Made by a program: the position numbers and the translations under genes. Of a stretch of DNA of 64,000 nt, positions 24,101 to 35,877 are shown in pieces (the first letter of the stretch is position 1; every line of letters begins with the position of its first letter). The notes under the pieces are model-generated. The model had not been told where the DNA came from. It was given only the letters and a program-made list of their open reading frames with translations, and did no database searches. The DNA comes from Cunninghamia lanceolata (Eukaryota; Streptophyta; Pinopsida; Cupressales; Cupressaceae), in NCBI GenBank assembly GCA_027924645.1, contig BSBN01000843.1, positions 124,001-188,000 on the forward strand, read 5' to 3'.

Positions 24101-25288
24101 CAAACTTTACTACTCCTCCTTCATACCTTTCCAAATCTATGAACTTATTTTTGTCACCTGTCATATGGTGAGAGCATCCACTATCAATGACCCAATCATC
24201 CTTTTCTTCAACTTGGGCAACTAGAGCACTTTCCACAATTTTATGATTGACAGATTCAGAGGACATTGGATCTTCTTCCTTGATGGCAATAAACACCCAG
24301 TCACTTTCGGATTTGTTTCATGTCTCTGATTCATCATCTGTTACACCTTCATTGTCATCATCTTCATGAACATAGTAACAATTCTTTTGGAACCTTGATC
24401 TATTAGGATTTGGCCTTGAAAATCTTTCCGGACACCTTGAGGCAAAATTACCAATTTTATTGCAGTTAAAACACTTAAAAGACAATTTTCCCTCATACTT
24501 ACCAGATCCTCTTGGGAGTCTTTTTGCAATAAGGGCTTTAAGTTGAGCAACTTCTGCTTCATCTTCTTCCAGGTCTTTTCTATCTTTTTCATACCATGAT
24601 AGTTTCCTTGAAGAGTTTTCTCCCAGATCAGACTTTTATTTTCCTTTAACAGAGGCACTAGCTTTGAATGCAGATTCAGTCTTAGGGGGCGCATCTCCAA
24701 ACTCAGTCAACTCAAATACAACCAATTTACCAACTAATTGATCTCTTGTGATACCTGAAATAGATTTGAATTCTTCAATAGCAACAACCTTGTACTTGTA
24801 AGAATCAGGAAGGGATCTGAGAACTTTGCCAATGATCTCATCTTCATCCAAGACTCCACCGACACATCTAATGCCACAAACAAGCTCATTTACTCTTGGC
24901 ATGAAAGTAGTGATATTTTCATCTTCTCTCATCTTCATATTTTCGAATTTTCCTTTTAGACTCTGTAGCTTGGCACATTTAACATACTTGTCTCCTTCAA
25001 GTAGAAGTTCCAGTTTTTCCCAAATCTCAAAAGCAGTTTGTAGGTCAACAACATTTGTCAGCTCTAAATCAGACAAGGCACTTAGAAGATCTTCTTTAGT
25101 CCGCAGATTATTTTCGGCATCTCTAATTTCATCTACGGTTTTCAAACCATTCTGTGGAGGAGTATTCTTCTTGAAGCCATGGTCCAATACTGCATTCCCA
25201 TACATTGCAAGTGACATTCCATGCGACTTTTCCAAAGAGTGAAATTGGTTCCATCGAACCTCAAACTATCCTTCTTGTAGGACGACAT
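21148..25288 (-). pseudogene. Copia A Gag-Pol polyprotein
   Basis: The start ATG at 25286-25288 (MSSYKKDS) follows the PBS. Gag (25288-24440) ends in a knuckle CFNCNKIGNFASRC, whose His is Asn here, so zinc binding should fail. Protease motif WVIDSGCSHHMTGD lies at about 24160-24200. Integrase runs from about 23850: LLIDDHS (23560), SDRGGEF (23430) and NGVVERKN (23340) give the D, D and E. RT (22614-21800) has [26 protein letters not shown] and the catalytic VFVDDIIFG (22070). RNase H (21650-21200) lacks the ADWAGD residues after AYTD by deletion and ends EKLGVITPP. About ten in-frame stops, often at Gln or Trp sites, break the frame. The last 397 codons (22341-21148) are open. Confidence 0.9.
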
Positions 25289-25344
25289 CCTAGATCTCCT
25301 CAAGCGGTTAAGCAATTTTAGAGGAACTTAGCTCTAATACCAAT

Positions 25345-26710
25345 TGTTAGATTTAGGGCAGACAACTAAGAGGGGGGTGAATCAGTTGTCAAAAACTTTC
25401 TTGCAATTTAATCACTTAATTCCTTTCCTTAATTCAGTAGCATGATAATAAATCAATCATAGAGACTTAATGCAACAAATCAAGAGCAGAAACATATTAA
25501 CACATATGACACCAAGATTTTGACGTGGAAAGCCCAGTTAAGGGAAAAGCCATGGGGTGACTAACCCAAGATTGTATTCTCTATTAGAAGAATAGAAAGA
25601 ACAAAATGGTACATGCCAATTAGGGCTCACTTCCTGAGCACACTGCTCACAAGAGGCTGACTGCCTACAAAAGACACACTATCTACAGAATAATAAGTAT
25701 CACATACTTGAACTAAAGAATAGCATCTTCACCATGCTTGAGTCAGTTCCATTTAGGCTCGATACTTCTATTCTTCCTTTCACTCTGCTCCTCTCTACCA
25801 CACTCTCATCTCCACAAGATACTTTTGAAATGACCTTACAACTCTTTATTTATACAAGACATCAACTTAGGGATAATCATCCAAGTCAGCATACATTACA
25901 GATCAAATACATAAATACAACATGACTTATTACAAGAGGACTTCACGTAGATCAACCTGCTGTCAGCCACACAGATCTGAGACTTCAGTCCTTCTTTGGG
26001 AACACACCATTCTTCATAGAGCATCTTCAAGATCATCCGCAGGAAGTGTAACTCATCCGGTCAGCCAGACTCAGGAAGAACATCATCAACCAGAAGTAAT
26101 TCTTCAATTACAAGCTCAATCTTCAATGCGGACCACCAACATGAACTGAACACAATCCAAGGACCTCCACAAGCTTGCCTGAATCACCAAGAACATCCAC
26201 ACTACTATTGTTTACTGAAATCATTCTCTCCTTTATCCAAAACCTCAAGAACACAGTCTATCATCACTATCATATTGGAATAGATGCTTGTGGACCTCCA
26301 GATCATGAACCAATTGAGTTGTCACTTCACATGGACTTCCTAAATACTCCACCAAATCTGCAGAACAAGATATTGCATTTCTGGATCTCACCCGACCTAT
26401 CTGTATCGCTCTGTCACCTTTGAACACCTGCCATAACCAGTTTTACTTAAGTGGCCATAACTTCTTCAGATCTTCATGTGGACCTTCAAAATCTTTACTA
26501 GATCATCTTGAGACAATATCTACAAACCCTTTGAAGCGCATCCTCTGATATTCATCTTAGCTGGGATCTTTACCTCACTGTCTTCACTGTTCCTGATTAG
26601 GACTGATTTTCTCAATATCCACAGTGCATAGCTCATCCAGTCCTTATCATTAATGCAACATGAGTATGTTGACATCAATGACAACACTAGTTAGGTCCAT
26701 ACTTGCAACA
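25345..26710 (-). repeat. 5' LTR of copia A
   Basis: Ends next to the PBS at 25331-25342 and next to target duplication GGGAA at 26711. Near-complete match to the 3' LTR. Confidence 0.9.
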
Positions 26711-26849
26711 GGGAAAAGAGAAAGTTGATCCAGTTGAAACGAAGAAAGAAATGAACAAGGTATGGATCAAGAAAGGAGTAATTGAAGTCAGGGATCAATT
26801 CGTACCAGTATCCGGTGCAGATACTTCCTCTAGGAAGTAAATTGAGATC

Positions 26850-26896
26850 TCTGGCTCAGGGGGAGTAGTGTAGAAAATTCAAATCCCCCAGCCAGA
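26850..26896 (+). promoter_or_regulatory. NA-1 hairpin after ORF1 stop, carrying a PPT-like tract
   Basis: TCTGGCT-CA-GGGGGA (26850-26864) is complementary to TCCCCCAGCCAGA (26884-26896), giving a 13-bp stem with a two-base CA bulge and a 19-base loop. It begins ten bases after the ORF1 stop. The same hairpin, with a different loop, follows ORF1 in NA-2 at 60675-60718. The left arm contains GGCTCAGGGGGAG, which resembles a PPT. Confidence 0.7.
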
Positions 26897-27277
26897 AATT
26901 GGGTACGAAAATCTGGCATGAAGATGTATCATGGAATCTGATGTGACACACCTATTAGAAGAAAAATTAGAAGAAAAAGGGTCAGTGCGATATATTGTAG
27001 AGTAATCCTAATTGACTATGTTCTACAGTAAAGGGTTTTAACATCTTTTTAGAAATGAGCATTTAATGACATCTAGGTCACATTCTGCAGAGGATAAAAG
27101 GGAACTTGTTTAATCTCAAATATCTTTGCACTTGGAGCTATCAAAAATTTAGAAAGATTAAAGCTAACTTGAGCTGCGACAATCAAAATTTGAAGTGTTT
27201 AGAGAAAGGAAACCCTAACTCAGCGAAATAAGGTATTTTCATTAAATCTCATTTTGTGAATCTACTGAATCTTTGCT
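26897..27277 (+). promoter_or_regulatory. NA-1 ORF1-ORF2 spacer with TATA-like box
   Basis: Non-coding, about 380 bases. GATAAAAGGG at 27093-27102 lies 184 bases before the ORF2 start. The equivalent AATAAAAGG in NA-2 lies 206 bases before its ORF2. Further shared words are AACCCTA, AGCG and AGGTATTTTC just upstream of the ATG. It could be an internal promoter and leader for a separate ORF2 mRNA; this is inference. Confidence 0.4.
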
Positions 27278-30200
27278 ATGGCAACTCCACAAATTGTAGA
27301 TATCACTGAGCGTCCTCGGCCTAAGTTTAAGAAACACCCTTACAAGGAAACAGAAGTGGATCAAATGGGTGCATTCTCAAAGATACCTTATGGAGTCCTG
27401 TATGTGGAAGATGTTAGGGCATACATCCATGTGGCCCTAGATGAGCTTGGTGGCAACAAATTTTTAGACCTATTTGTGAAACACCTATGCAATGATCAAT
27501 TTGATCTAAAGGAAGAATATAAAGCCTTAAAGGAGAAGAAATTCATCCAGTATGCAAAGTTTCCCACATTCGCAGAGGACGAATGGGTCCAGTATGTTCT
27601 TAGTCGAATTCACGACGAATTTATGTGATTGGGAAAAGGGCAACCCTTCAAAATAACGAAAGAGGGAATTCAGGCAGTCACTGGACTAAACTCCACTAGA
27701 CGAGTGCCATTATTGAAAATAGTTAAGAATCAAATGGTTACCGATGCTACCAGAGCACAATTCGACAAAAGGGTATTGACGATAAATGATATCACTGATC
27801 CTGTAGTAAAATTTGCCTCAATGGTCATAGGTTATAAAGTCTACTTCTCAAACTGGGAGAATTCAGTTTCTGGTACTGCAATATACATAGCATATGAAAT
27901 GATCAAGGATAATGCGGACTATGATATGTGCAAACTACTACGAACCCAACTACTGTAGAATTTGAAGAAGACAAAAGAAAGAAAAAACTACCCATTCAAG
28001 TATGGTACACTAATCATCTATTTATTCTTCTATTTCTTGAATGAATTCCCTAATCATCAGGGATTGATTTGGTTGAGTAACAACTAGTAGCTTTGCAAAT
28101 TAGAAATTATCTTAACAACTTGGGAAGTTATAATGAACAAAAAGTAGCCCTATGGGGATTTTTCAAGAATTTTCAGAGTATGATGCACTCTAGAGAAAGA
28201 ATTCTTGAGAAAATTGTTAATAAGTACAAGGATACAATTTGTTTCATGGTCACTAAGGATCAATGTTTAATGGAGGCTGTGGAACCAAGAAATGTGTGGG
28301 TAATTACCATGGGTTATGAGGTAGATGAACAAATTCTAGAAATTTTTGCCAGTAGCATCTTAGAAAAATAAAAGATATCAAAGAAGAAAGGTTTGGAACA
28401 TATGAGGAGCTATCAGTGAAAGTCCATGTTGAGATTAGACAAGCTGGATCTACAAGAAAAGTGAGAAAAGAGGTGGAAGAAATTGCCGCAAGGTATGACA
28501 TCACTAAAGAGTAGCTCAAGAAATCAAGAGAAAAAGTAGAGAAAGCAAAGGAAAAACAAAATGATCAGGCTAAGGTTCCAGAGGAGCCTATAAAGAAGCC
28601 AAGAGAGGTTGAAGCTACTCAAAGGTCTACCTGAAGCTTCGTCATTTCATTCGGTGCAACATCATCAAAGAAGCCCTCTGAAAAGGACACAAAGGGGAAG
28701 AAGATGAAAGGAAAAAGATTATATGTTAGTGTGGGAGAAAAGGATGAAGAAGAGACAGAATGAGATGAAGAGATAAAGAAAATGAAAGTTGAGGCTACCA
28801 AAACCTCCAAAAATAGCAAGGAGAAGTCATCTGGAGAGAAGAGACCCTATAAAAGATAGAAAGTAGATAAGTCGCATGCCACACTGAGACTTGAAGATGT
28901 ATTGAAGTTTGTCACTGTTGATGATAACCTAAAACCTATGGCAGAATTTTATGATGATTACGATGATGCTGATAAAAGGATTTTGGAAGAAGCCACTATC
29001 AAGTATCTAAACATATACAATAGATCCCTCATTGGAATCATTGGTGACCTCCAAGATACCTTGGGTAGTATCCTATCAGTCAGAAAAGAATCTGCTATGG
29101 CAAAAGATATGGAGCTCAGAGAACACACACTGATAAAGTTATGTCCAGATATTACTCTAGATGAGAAGAGCATAATATCCAAGGCACCTACTAATGAATT
29201 CAGGTCAAAGAAAAGAATGAATGCATTAATGATAGGAGAAGTTGACAAGGTTGTCAAGGAAACAGAGGAGATCATATTGGACATACTAAAGAAACACAAT
29301 ATTTCCACTATTTATGACAGTAAGGAAACAAAAGATGAAGACACATCTCTACCAGAGACAAGCCTTGATTAAAGACTAGAACAAAGTAATCAAGCCCCTG
29401 ACATAAACACATTGAATATAGACAAAACTGAAATGAATCTATCTCTTTAGCAACAAGCTGAGGATGTAGAAGATAGGGAATTGTTAAGGAGCCCTACACC
29501 GGAACAAAACACAAAACAATAAGAAAATATGGACATAAATCCTCCAGAACAAAGTCAAGAAAAATTGTCTGAGAGAGCAAGAGACACTACATACGTCTTA
29601 GTTGGTGCTGGAAGGGAATAAGTTATAGATGAGTCCAAACTTCTTTGAGGACCAATCAATTTGGATTTGTTGTCACCCGCACAAAAGTTCAAATTAGTCT
29701 CCATTGTTCAGGATAGGGCACAGGAAGAAGTTCTAAAATATCATGACAAAGACAACAAATTGATCAATGATGCAATAATTGTTTTGGAAAAGTTAATGCC
29801 ATCATTTTAGAAGGATATCTCGTTATCTCCTACTGATCATCTTGAGGAGCTATTGAAATCTATAAGTACACATTTTGAATCATTTGAAAAATATGCAGAA
29901 GCAAAAGTTAGGAAATAATCTGATGAGATGAGACTGATAGAGTTAAAATCCATGATAGCTCAAGACAAAACCACATTAGATAAAGGCATTAAGATAATAC
30001 AAAGTTCCATTGAAGAAGCCAATAGAATATACAAATTCTATCTATCTTGGCCAAAAATCACAAAGGAGCTAGAAGACAAAATCAAAGACTTGGAACTCAA
30101 ACTGATAAATATCTTTGAAACATATAATCTAGCAATGGAGTTGATAAAGGCAAAAGAAACACAAGTTGCCAATATTCATAATGATTTATACACTCTGATG

Positions 30201-30467
30201 AAGAAAAAGGGAGACATTAAAGATAGGTTGTGCCAACTAAAAGAATAGATAAGTCTGAAAATTGATTCCATGACTTCTCTGGTGGATAAGGCCCTGAAAT
30301 CTCAAGCAATAGTTGACACACCATCGGATATCCAAAAAGTAGAGAAGTTAGTATTTTTGTTGAGTGGTCACATTCTTATTTTGGATAGTGCAAAGAATAG
30401 GTGGAATGGAGAAATAGCTACAATAAAAACTATCTATAGTGATATTTTACCTTCGGTCACAAGTTAA
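27278..30467 (+). pseudogene. NA-1 ORF2: unknown ~1,060-codon protein
   Basis: Start ATG at 27278 (MATPQIVDITERP), stop TAA at 30465. The TGA at 27626 replaces a Trp kept in NA-2, TAG stops replace Gln at several places, and a frameshift lies near 28080. Conserved with NA-2 throughout: PKFKKHPYK, GVLYVEDVRAYIH, FKITKEGIQAVTGL, LKIVKNQ, ITDPVVKFASMVIGYK, FKYGTLIIYLFFYF, ALWGFFKNFQSMM, CFMVTKDQCLMEAVEPR, GTYEELSVKVHVE and ILEEATIKYLNIYN. Residues 1-370 look globular. The middle (28500-28870) is Lys/Glu-rich and low in complexity. The end (29900-30300) is a coiled coil. No RT, integrase, protease, RNase H or signal peptide is seen. It sits where some Sireviruses carry an env-like ORF, but homology is not shown. 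Function unknown. Confidence 0.75.
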
Positions 30468-30694
30468 GTTAAAGATTGTACTTGTAAATATGCAGTAGAA
30501 TACAAATTTTTGAAATTTTGAAAGATTTTGGATTCCAGATCACACACTTTTCCATTGATGCCAAAAGGGGAGAAGTAAAGCAGTGAAAAATGGATAATCA
30601 TCTTAGGGGGAGCAGGAAAATAAAGTGTATATAGTAAGGGGGAGCAGTCAAGCATTTTTCACTAAGTGTTGCCATCAATGCCAAAGGGGGAGAT
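30468..30694 (+). promoter_or_regulatory. NA-1 3' region with four PPT-like tracts
   Basis: Purine tracts AAAAGGGGAGAAG (near 30560), AGGGGGAGCAGG (near 30603), AAGGGGGAGCAG (near 30637) and AAAGGGGGAGA (30683-30693) precede the 3' LTR. The last is the likely PPT. It is preceded by TGTTGCCATCAATGCCAA (30667-30684), nearly identical to the sequence before the PPT of copia A, B and C. Confidence 0.75.
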
Positions 30695-31118
30695 TGTTGG
30701 CAAGAGACACTGCTCCGGTATGGACCTTTATGTTTTCATTAATGGAAACAAGGCTTAGAGAACTTATCACCATGACATGAAGAGATATCTCCAGAAGAAC
30801 ATGTTGGATTCCAAGTCCGATTGACAAAAATGGCTAAGTATGGATATGCACAAAGTAGATGACAGTAAGTTGGATAGTATGCCTCCGCTATTGAAGACAT
30901 GTAGATGCGGTTTAGGTATGATGACAGTTGGTATTGGATAGTATTATGCTTCAGAGATTAAGCTTTGATCTTCTCTGAAAGTCATCTTGAAGATATGTCT
31001 AAGTCTGGGTAAGCAAAGGTATAGCAGGAACAGTGAACAGGGTCTAGTGTAGTGGTTCGAATTCCTCCATAGACAAGTATTTCATTATGCGATCTTGAGA
31101 TGTTGCAAACACATATAT

Positions 31119-31725
31119 TGTTGCAAATATGTGTTTAAGCGGTGTTGTCATTGATGTCAACATATTCTTGTTGTCATTGGTGTCAACTGTGCCTTATTTT
31201 GTTGCCTCTTCAGGAGACTGAATGTTGAGGATATTGAGAAAATTAATGAAGATTCAATGTGCGTGGACCATATGGAAGTGTAGAGGATTGTTAGAGGTTG
31301 CTCAAGTTAAGAATTGAGAAGTCTGCATAAAGATTTGAAGAAGTTATGGCCATCTGAGTAGAACCAGATTTTGCAGAAAAGACAAAGTGACAGTAAGTTG
31401 GTTCGAATTGCTCCATAGTGAAATATTATGGTCTACGGATCTGAAGGCATGTTTGGGAAGTCAATGTGTATCATCAAATCCTATGGTTCATGGTTTAGAG
31501 GTCCATGAGATATCTTTCTAGTTTAATAGTCATGGCAGACACTGTTCTTGAGGTTCTGGAGGAAAATGCAAATGATTCTGGTGATTTAGTTTAGAGTGGA
31601 TGTTATTAATGAATCCAATGTGCTTGTGGTGGTCTCTAGATCATTTGGCTACTATGTTGGAGGTCTGCTAAAGTTTAGGGACAACTAATTCACCCCCCTC
31701 TTAGTTGTCCAGACTAATTCCAACA
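31119..31725 (+). repeat. 5' LTR of copia B with ~725-bp deletion
   Basis: Matches the 3' LTR up to GGAGGTCTGC (31661-31670), then jumps to TAAAGTTTAGGGACAAC. The 3' LTR has about 725 further bases between these points. The lost part includes the GTGGTTTTTCCC...CCACGTC block that every other copia LTR here retains. Confidence 0.85.
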
Positions 31726-31782
31726 ATTGGTATTAGCGCAAGGTTCCTCTAGAAGAAGCTTAACCACTCGAGAAGATCCAGG

Positions 31783-34700
31783 ATGTCAACTTATAAGAAG
31801 GATAATCCAAGATTCAATGGAACAAATTACTCTGTTTGGAAGAGTCACATGGAATTACTTTGTTAATAACCAAAGATAAGTATGAACTTCTAGAGAAAGG
31901 TCCTTCAACTCCAGATCAAGTCAAAGATGCGGAAAATAACCTTCGAGCTAAAGAAGCCTTGTTGAATGTCCTGACTGATTCAGAAATGACAAATGTTTTT
32001 GGACTGAAAACTACTCATGCAATCTAGAAGAAGTTGGAGAATCTGTATGAAGGAGATGAATATGTCAAATATGCCAAACTACAAAGTCTAAGAGGAAAAT
32101 TTGAAAATCTGAGGATGAGTGAAGATGAAAACATCACAATCTACATGCAAAATATAAACGAACTTGTGTGTGGGATCAGGTGTGCTGGCAGAACTTTGGA
32201 AGAATTGGAGATTGTGGCAAAAGTGCTTAGATCTATGCCTAATTCATACAAACATAAGGTTGCTACTATAGAGGAGATCAGGACTATTTTAGATGTTACA
32301 AGAGATCACCTGGTTGGCAAAATTTCAGCTTTTGAATTAAGTAAATTTGGTGATTCTCTTCCTAAGTTTGAATCTGCATTCAAAGCCAATGTAAATGGAA
32401 AACAAAGATATGAGCTAGGTGAAAGATCTTCTGCAAGATCAAATAGATTTGTGAAGACAAGGAAGGATCTTGAAGATATTGAAATAGAAACTACAAATCT
32501 TGAAGCTCTTATTGCCAGAAGAATGCCAAGAGGATCCAGTAAGTATGAAGGAAAATTACCACTCAAATGTTTTGCTTGTAATAAGATTGGTCATTTTGCC
32601 TCAAGATGTCTGGAGAGGTTTTCAAAACCAAACCCTAATAGATACAAGGGTCATAAGAATTGTTACTATGTCCAAGAAGATGGAGAAGAAGGTGTCACAG
32701 ATGATGAATCTAATCATGGAGGTTCCTTTGAAAATGATTGGGTGTTCATTGCTATCAAAGAAGAAGATCTGGTGTCTACTGAATCAGCTAGCTGTGCAAA
32801 TGTGGAAAGTACCTTGGCTGCTCAAGTTATTTAAAAAGATGAATGGGTGATTGATAGTGGATGTTCTCATCATATGACTGGTGACAAGAGTAAGTTTGTG
32901 AGTTTTGAAAGTTATGAAGGAGGGCTTGTGAAATTTGGAGACAACTCAGTGGGTAGAATCCGTGGTAGAGGATCCATCTCTTTTGATGGTAAGAACAACA
33001 CCAATGATGTTCTGTATGTGGAAGGATTAACGCATAATCTTCTTAGTGTTGGACAGTTGGTTGACAAGGGTTATGATCTTCTATTCAAGGATGGAAAATG
33101 TAGAATCTTGGAAAGCTCCGGAACTAAAATTACATCTGGTACTCAAACTAAAGGTAACATCTTTCACTTAAGTAGTTCTGACAAAAGTTGGTTATGGCAT
33201 AGGAGGATGTGTCATGTGAAATTTGATAACATTGTCAAAATAAGTTCCACTCAAGCTATAAGAGATCTTCCAAGACTTGTGAAACTTGATAGCATATGTA
33301 GAGAATGTTAATTGGGTAAATAGAACAAAATTTCATTCAAAAGTAAGGAACAAGGTTCAAGTGGGAGATTAGAACTTGTACATACTGATCTTTGTGGTCC
33401 TGCTAGAATTAGGAGTGTGCAAGGAGACATATATTTTATGTTGTTGATTGATGATTACTCCCGAATGATGTGGGTAACTTTCCTAAAAGAAAAATCAGAA
33501 GATCTTGATAAGTTTAAGGTGTTCAAGATGATGGTTGAAAATGAGATTGGTGGGAAATTGAAGTGTCCAAGATCTGACAGACGTGGAGAATTTACTTCCG
33601 GTGAGTTTGATGCTTTCTATGAAAAACATGGAATAAAAAGATAGTTATATGCTCCTAGGACTCCTCAGCAAAATGGAGTTGTGGAAAGGAAAAACCAGAC
33701 AATTCAAGAAGCTGCCAAGACCATGATGATGGAAACAAATGTTCCTCAAGTTTATTGGAGAGAAGCCATGAGTACTGCTGTCTACACTCTTAACCAGGTG
33801 CAGATCAAAGGAAATTCTGGTAAGACTCCTTATGAACTATGGTTTGGTCATCCTCCTACTATGAGATATTTCAAGGTTTTGGGTAGTAAATGCTATATCA
33901 AAAGAGATGAGGATTTGGGCAAGTTTGATACAAGAAGTGATGAAGGAATATTTTTCGGATACTCTACTCAAAGTAAGGCTTACTGATGCTTCAACAAGAG
34001 GTTGAAAAAGATTGTTGAAAGTGCAAATGTTAAAGTTGATGAAAGCAAAGAAGGACATTCTAGGTACTACAGATATTATTCAGATGATCAAGATGAAAGT
34101 CACAGTCAAGTAAGGCAAGTTCAAGTTCAGACTTAGATTTAGATTGATCTGGTAACTCCAATAACTCAAGAGGTTAGTGCAGATGATGAGGAACAAGTTC
34201 AAGAAATAGAAGTTCAAACAATTTCCAAAACTCCTAGGTATGTAAGGTTGAATCATCCTGAAGATCAGATCATAGGAGATAAGAGTAAAGGTGTTCGAAC
34301 TAGGTGCAAAATTTCTAAAGATCAAGAGGAGATTTGTTTGATTTCAAAAATTGAACCTAAATCAGTAAGTGAAACTTGCAATGATGAAAACTGGGTTAAA
34401 GCAATGGAAGAAGAATTGATGCAAATTGAAAAGAATCACACTTGGGATCTTGTTCCTAGACCTGAGGAAAAAAATGTGATTGGAACCAAATGGGTCTTCT
34501 GGAATAAACTAAATGAAGATGGTGAAGATGTAAGGAATAAGGCAAGGTTGGTATGTAAAGGCTATTCTCAAGTGGAAGGAATTGATTTTGAAGAAACGTT
34601 TGCCTCGGTGGCAAGGATAGAGGCAGTTAGATTATTTTTTGCTTTTGCTTCTTTCAGATATTTTAAAGTATATCAGATGGATGTCAAATCAACATTTTTG

Positions 34701-35877
34701 AATGGAGATTTGGAGGAAGAAGTCTACATTGAACAACCAAAGGATTTCAATTGTCTGATCAGGGAGATATGGTTTGTAGATCGAGAAAAGCGTTGTATGG
34801 ACTCAAGCAAGCTCCAAGAGCCTGGTATGCTAGATTGGATAAGCATTTTCTTAAACTAGGATTTAGCAAAGGTACTGCTGATAATAATCTGTACTTCAAG
34901 ATTAATCATGAGGACATTCTAATTGTTGAGGTCTTTGTTGATGATATCATTTTTGGTAGAAATGAATGTATGTGCAAAGCATTTGCTGATCAGATGAAAA
35001 GTGAGTTTGAGAGGTCAATGTTGGGTGAGATGAATTTCTTTCTAGGTCTACAAATTGTTCAGTCAGATAAAGGTATCTTCATATCTCAGTCCAAGTATGT
35101 AAAAGAATTGTTGAAGAAGTTTGGAATGGAAGATTCAAATCTAGTAGGTACACCTATGGTAACCAGATGCAAGCTAAGCAAAGATGATGACTCTCCCAAG
35201 GCAAATTAGAAAAGGTATAGATCAATGATTGGAGGATTTCTCTAACTCAGACCTAACCTGACATCATGAATGTCATTGGACTTATTGCTAGATTTCAAGA
35301 AGATCCAAAAGAATCCCATGTTGTGGCAGTTAAAATAATATTTAGATATCTCAAGGGGTCAATTGACTATGGATTGTGGTATCCAAAGGATGATAACTTC
35401 ACTCTTCATGCATATACAAATGCTGATTGGGTAGGAGATGTGGATGATAGGAAAAGGACTAGTGGTGGTGCATTCTTCTTGGGAAGAAGATTGGTCTCTT
35501 GGATAAGTAAAAAGCAAGAGGCAATATCTCTTTCTACTGTAGAGGTAGAGTATATAGCAATAGCAAATAATTGTACTCAGGTTCTGTGGATGAAGTAAAT
35601 GTTGAAGGACATCAGAATTGTGTTTGAGGAGCCAGTCACAATTTTCTATGATAATTCTAGTACAATAAGCATCTCAAAGAATCCGGTACTACATTCAAAG
35701 ACAAAACATATATCTATCAAGTTTCATTTCTTGAGAGAGAAGGTAAATGAGAATGAAGTCAAGTTGGAGTTTGAGCCTTCCAAAGATTAGATCACAAATA
35801 TATTTACTAAGCCTCTTCCCAAGGATACTTTTGAGTATCTCAGAGAGAAGTTAGGGGTTATTACCCCTCCTAATTAG
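31783..35877 (+). pseudogene. Copia B Gag-Pol polyprotein
   Basis: Start ATG at 31783 (MSTYKKDNPRFNGTN). A deletion soon after (near 31850) removes part of the Gag N-terminus seen in copia A. The Gag knuckle CFACNKIGHFASRC (about 32569) is intact. Protease WVIDSGCSHHMTGD follows at about 32845, and the integrase GAG-pre domain has WLWHRRMCH (33190). The integrase core has LLIDDYSRMMW (33440), the Asp region SDRRGEFTS (33570) and NGVVERKN (33670). RT has [11 protein letters not shown] (34674), a frameshift near 34750 and the catalytic VFVDDIIFG (34930). Another frameshift lies near 35245. RNase H runs to the TAG at 35875-35877. About fifteen stops and at least three frameshifts make it non-functional. 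Confidence 0.88.

Larger units (their letters stand above)
19442..26710 (-). mobile_element. Copia A: Ty1/copia retrotransposon, minus strand, inside NA-1 ORF1
   Basis: Flanked by 5-bp duplications GGGAA at 19437-19441 and 26711-26715. In plus orientation the ends are TGTTAGATTTAGG...CTTGCAACA. LTRs are 19442-20819 (3' LTR, 1378 bp) and 25345-26710 (5' LTR, 1366 bp). PBS on the minus strand is TGGTATTAGAGC (25331-25342). It encodes Gag, protease, integrase, RT and RNase H in that order, diagnostic of copia. Several PPT-like tracts before the 3' LTR resemble the Sirevirus style (recollection, not checked). It has fewer defects than copia B. Confidence 0.92.
18299..26840 (+). pseudogene. NA-1 ORF1: coiled-coil protein with six tandem CCHC zinc knuckles, split by copia A
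   Basis: Start ATG at 18299 (MAARRYGNYERY), 55 bases after the PBS. Coding is 18299-19441 plus 26716-26840, about 420 codons without copia A; the stop is TAA at 26838. Residues 15-160 are a charged heptad-like coiled coil. A frameshift near 18850 precedes six CCHC-type knuckles at 18889, 18973, 19066, 19138, 19240 and 19330, spaced 24-34 residues. Only the second (CFNCKKIGHRENEC) keeps all ligands. Others carry stops at expected Gln codons or Cys-to-Tyr changes. The last reads CFNCNKFGHVARFY, Tyr replacing the final Cys, as in NA-2. By position after the PBS and by the knuckles it is Gag-like, but I see no typical copia Gag block. Probably an RNA-binding, multimerising protein (inference). 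Confidence 0.75.
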
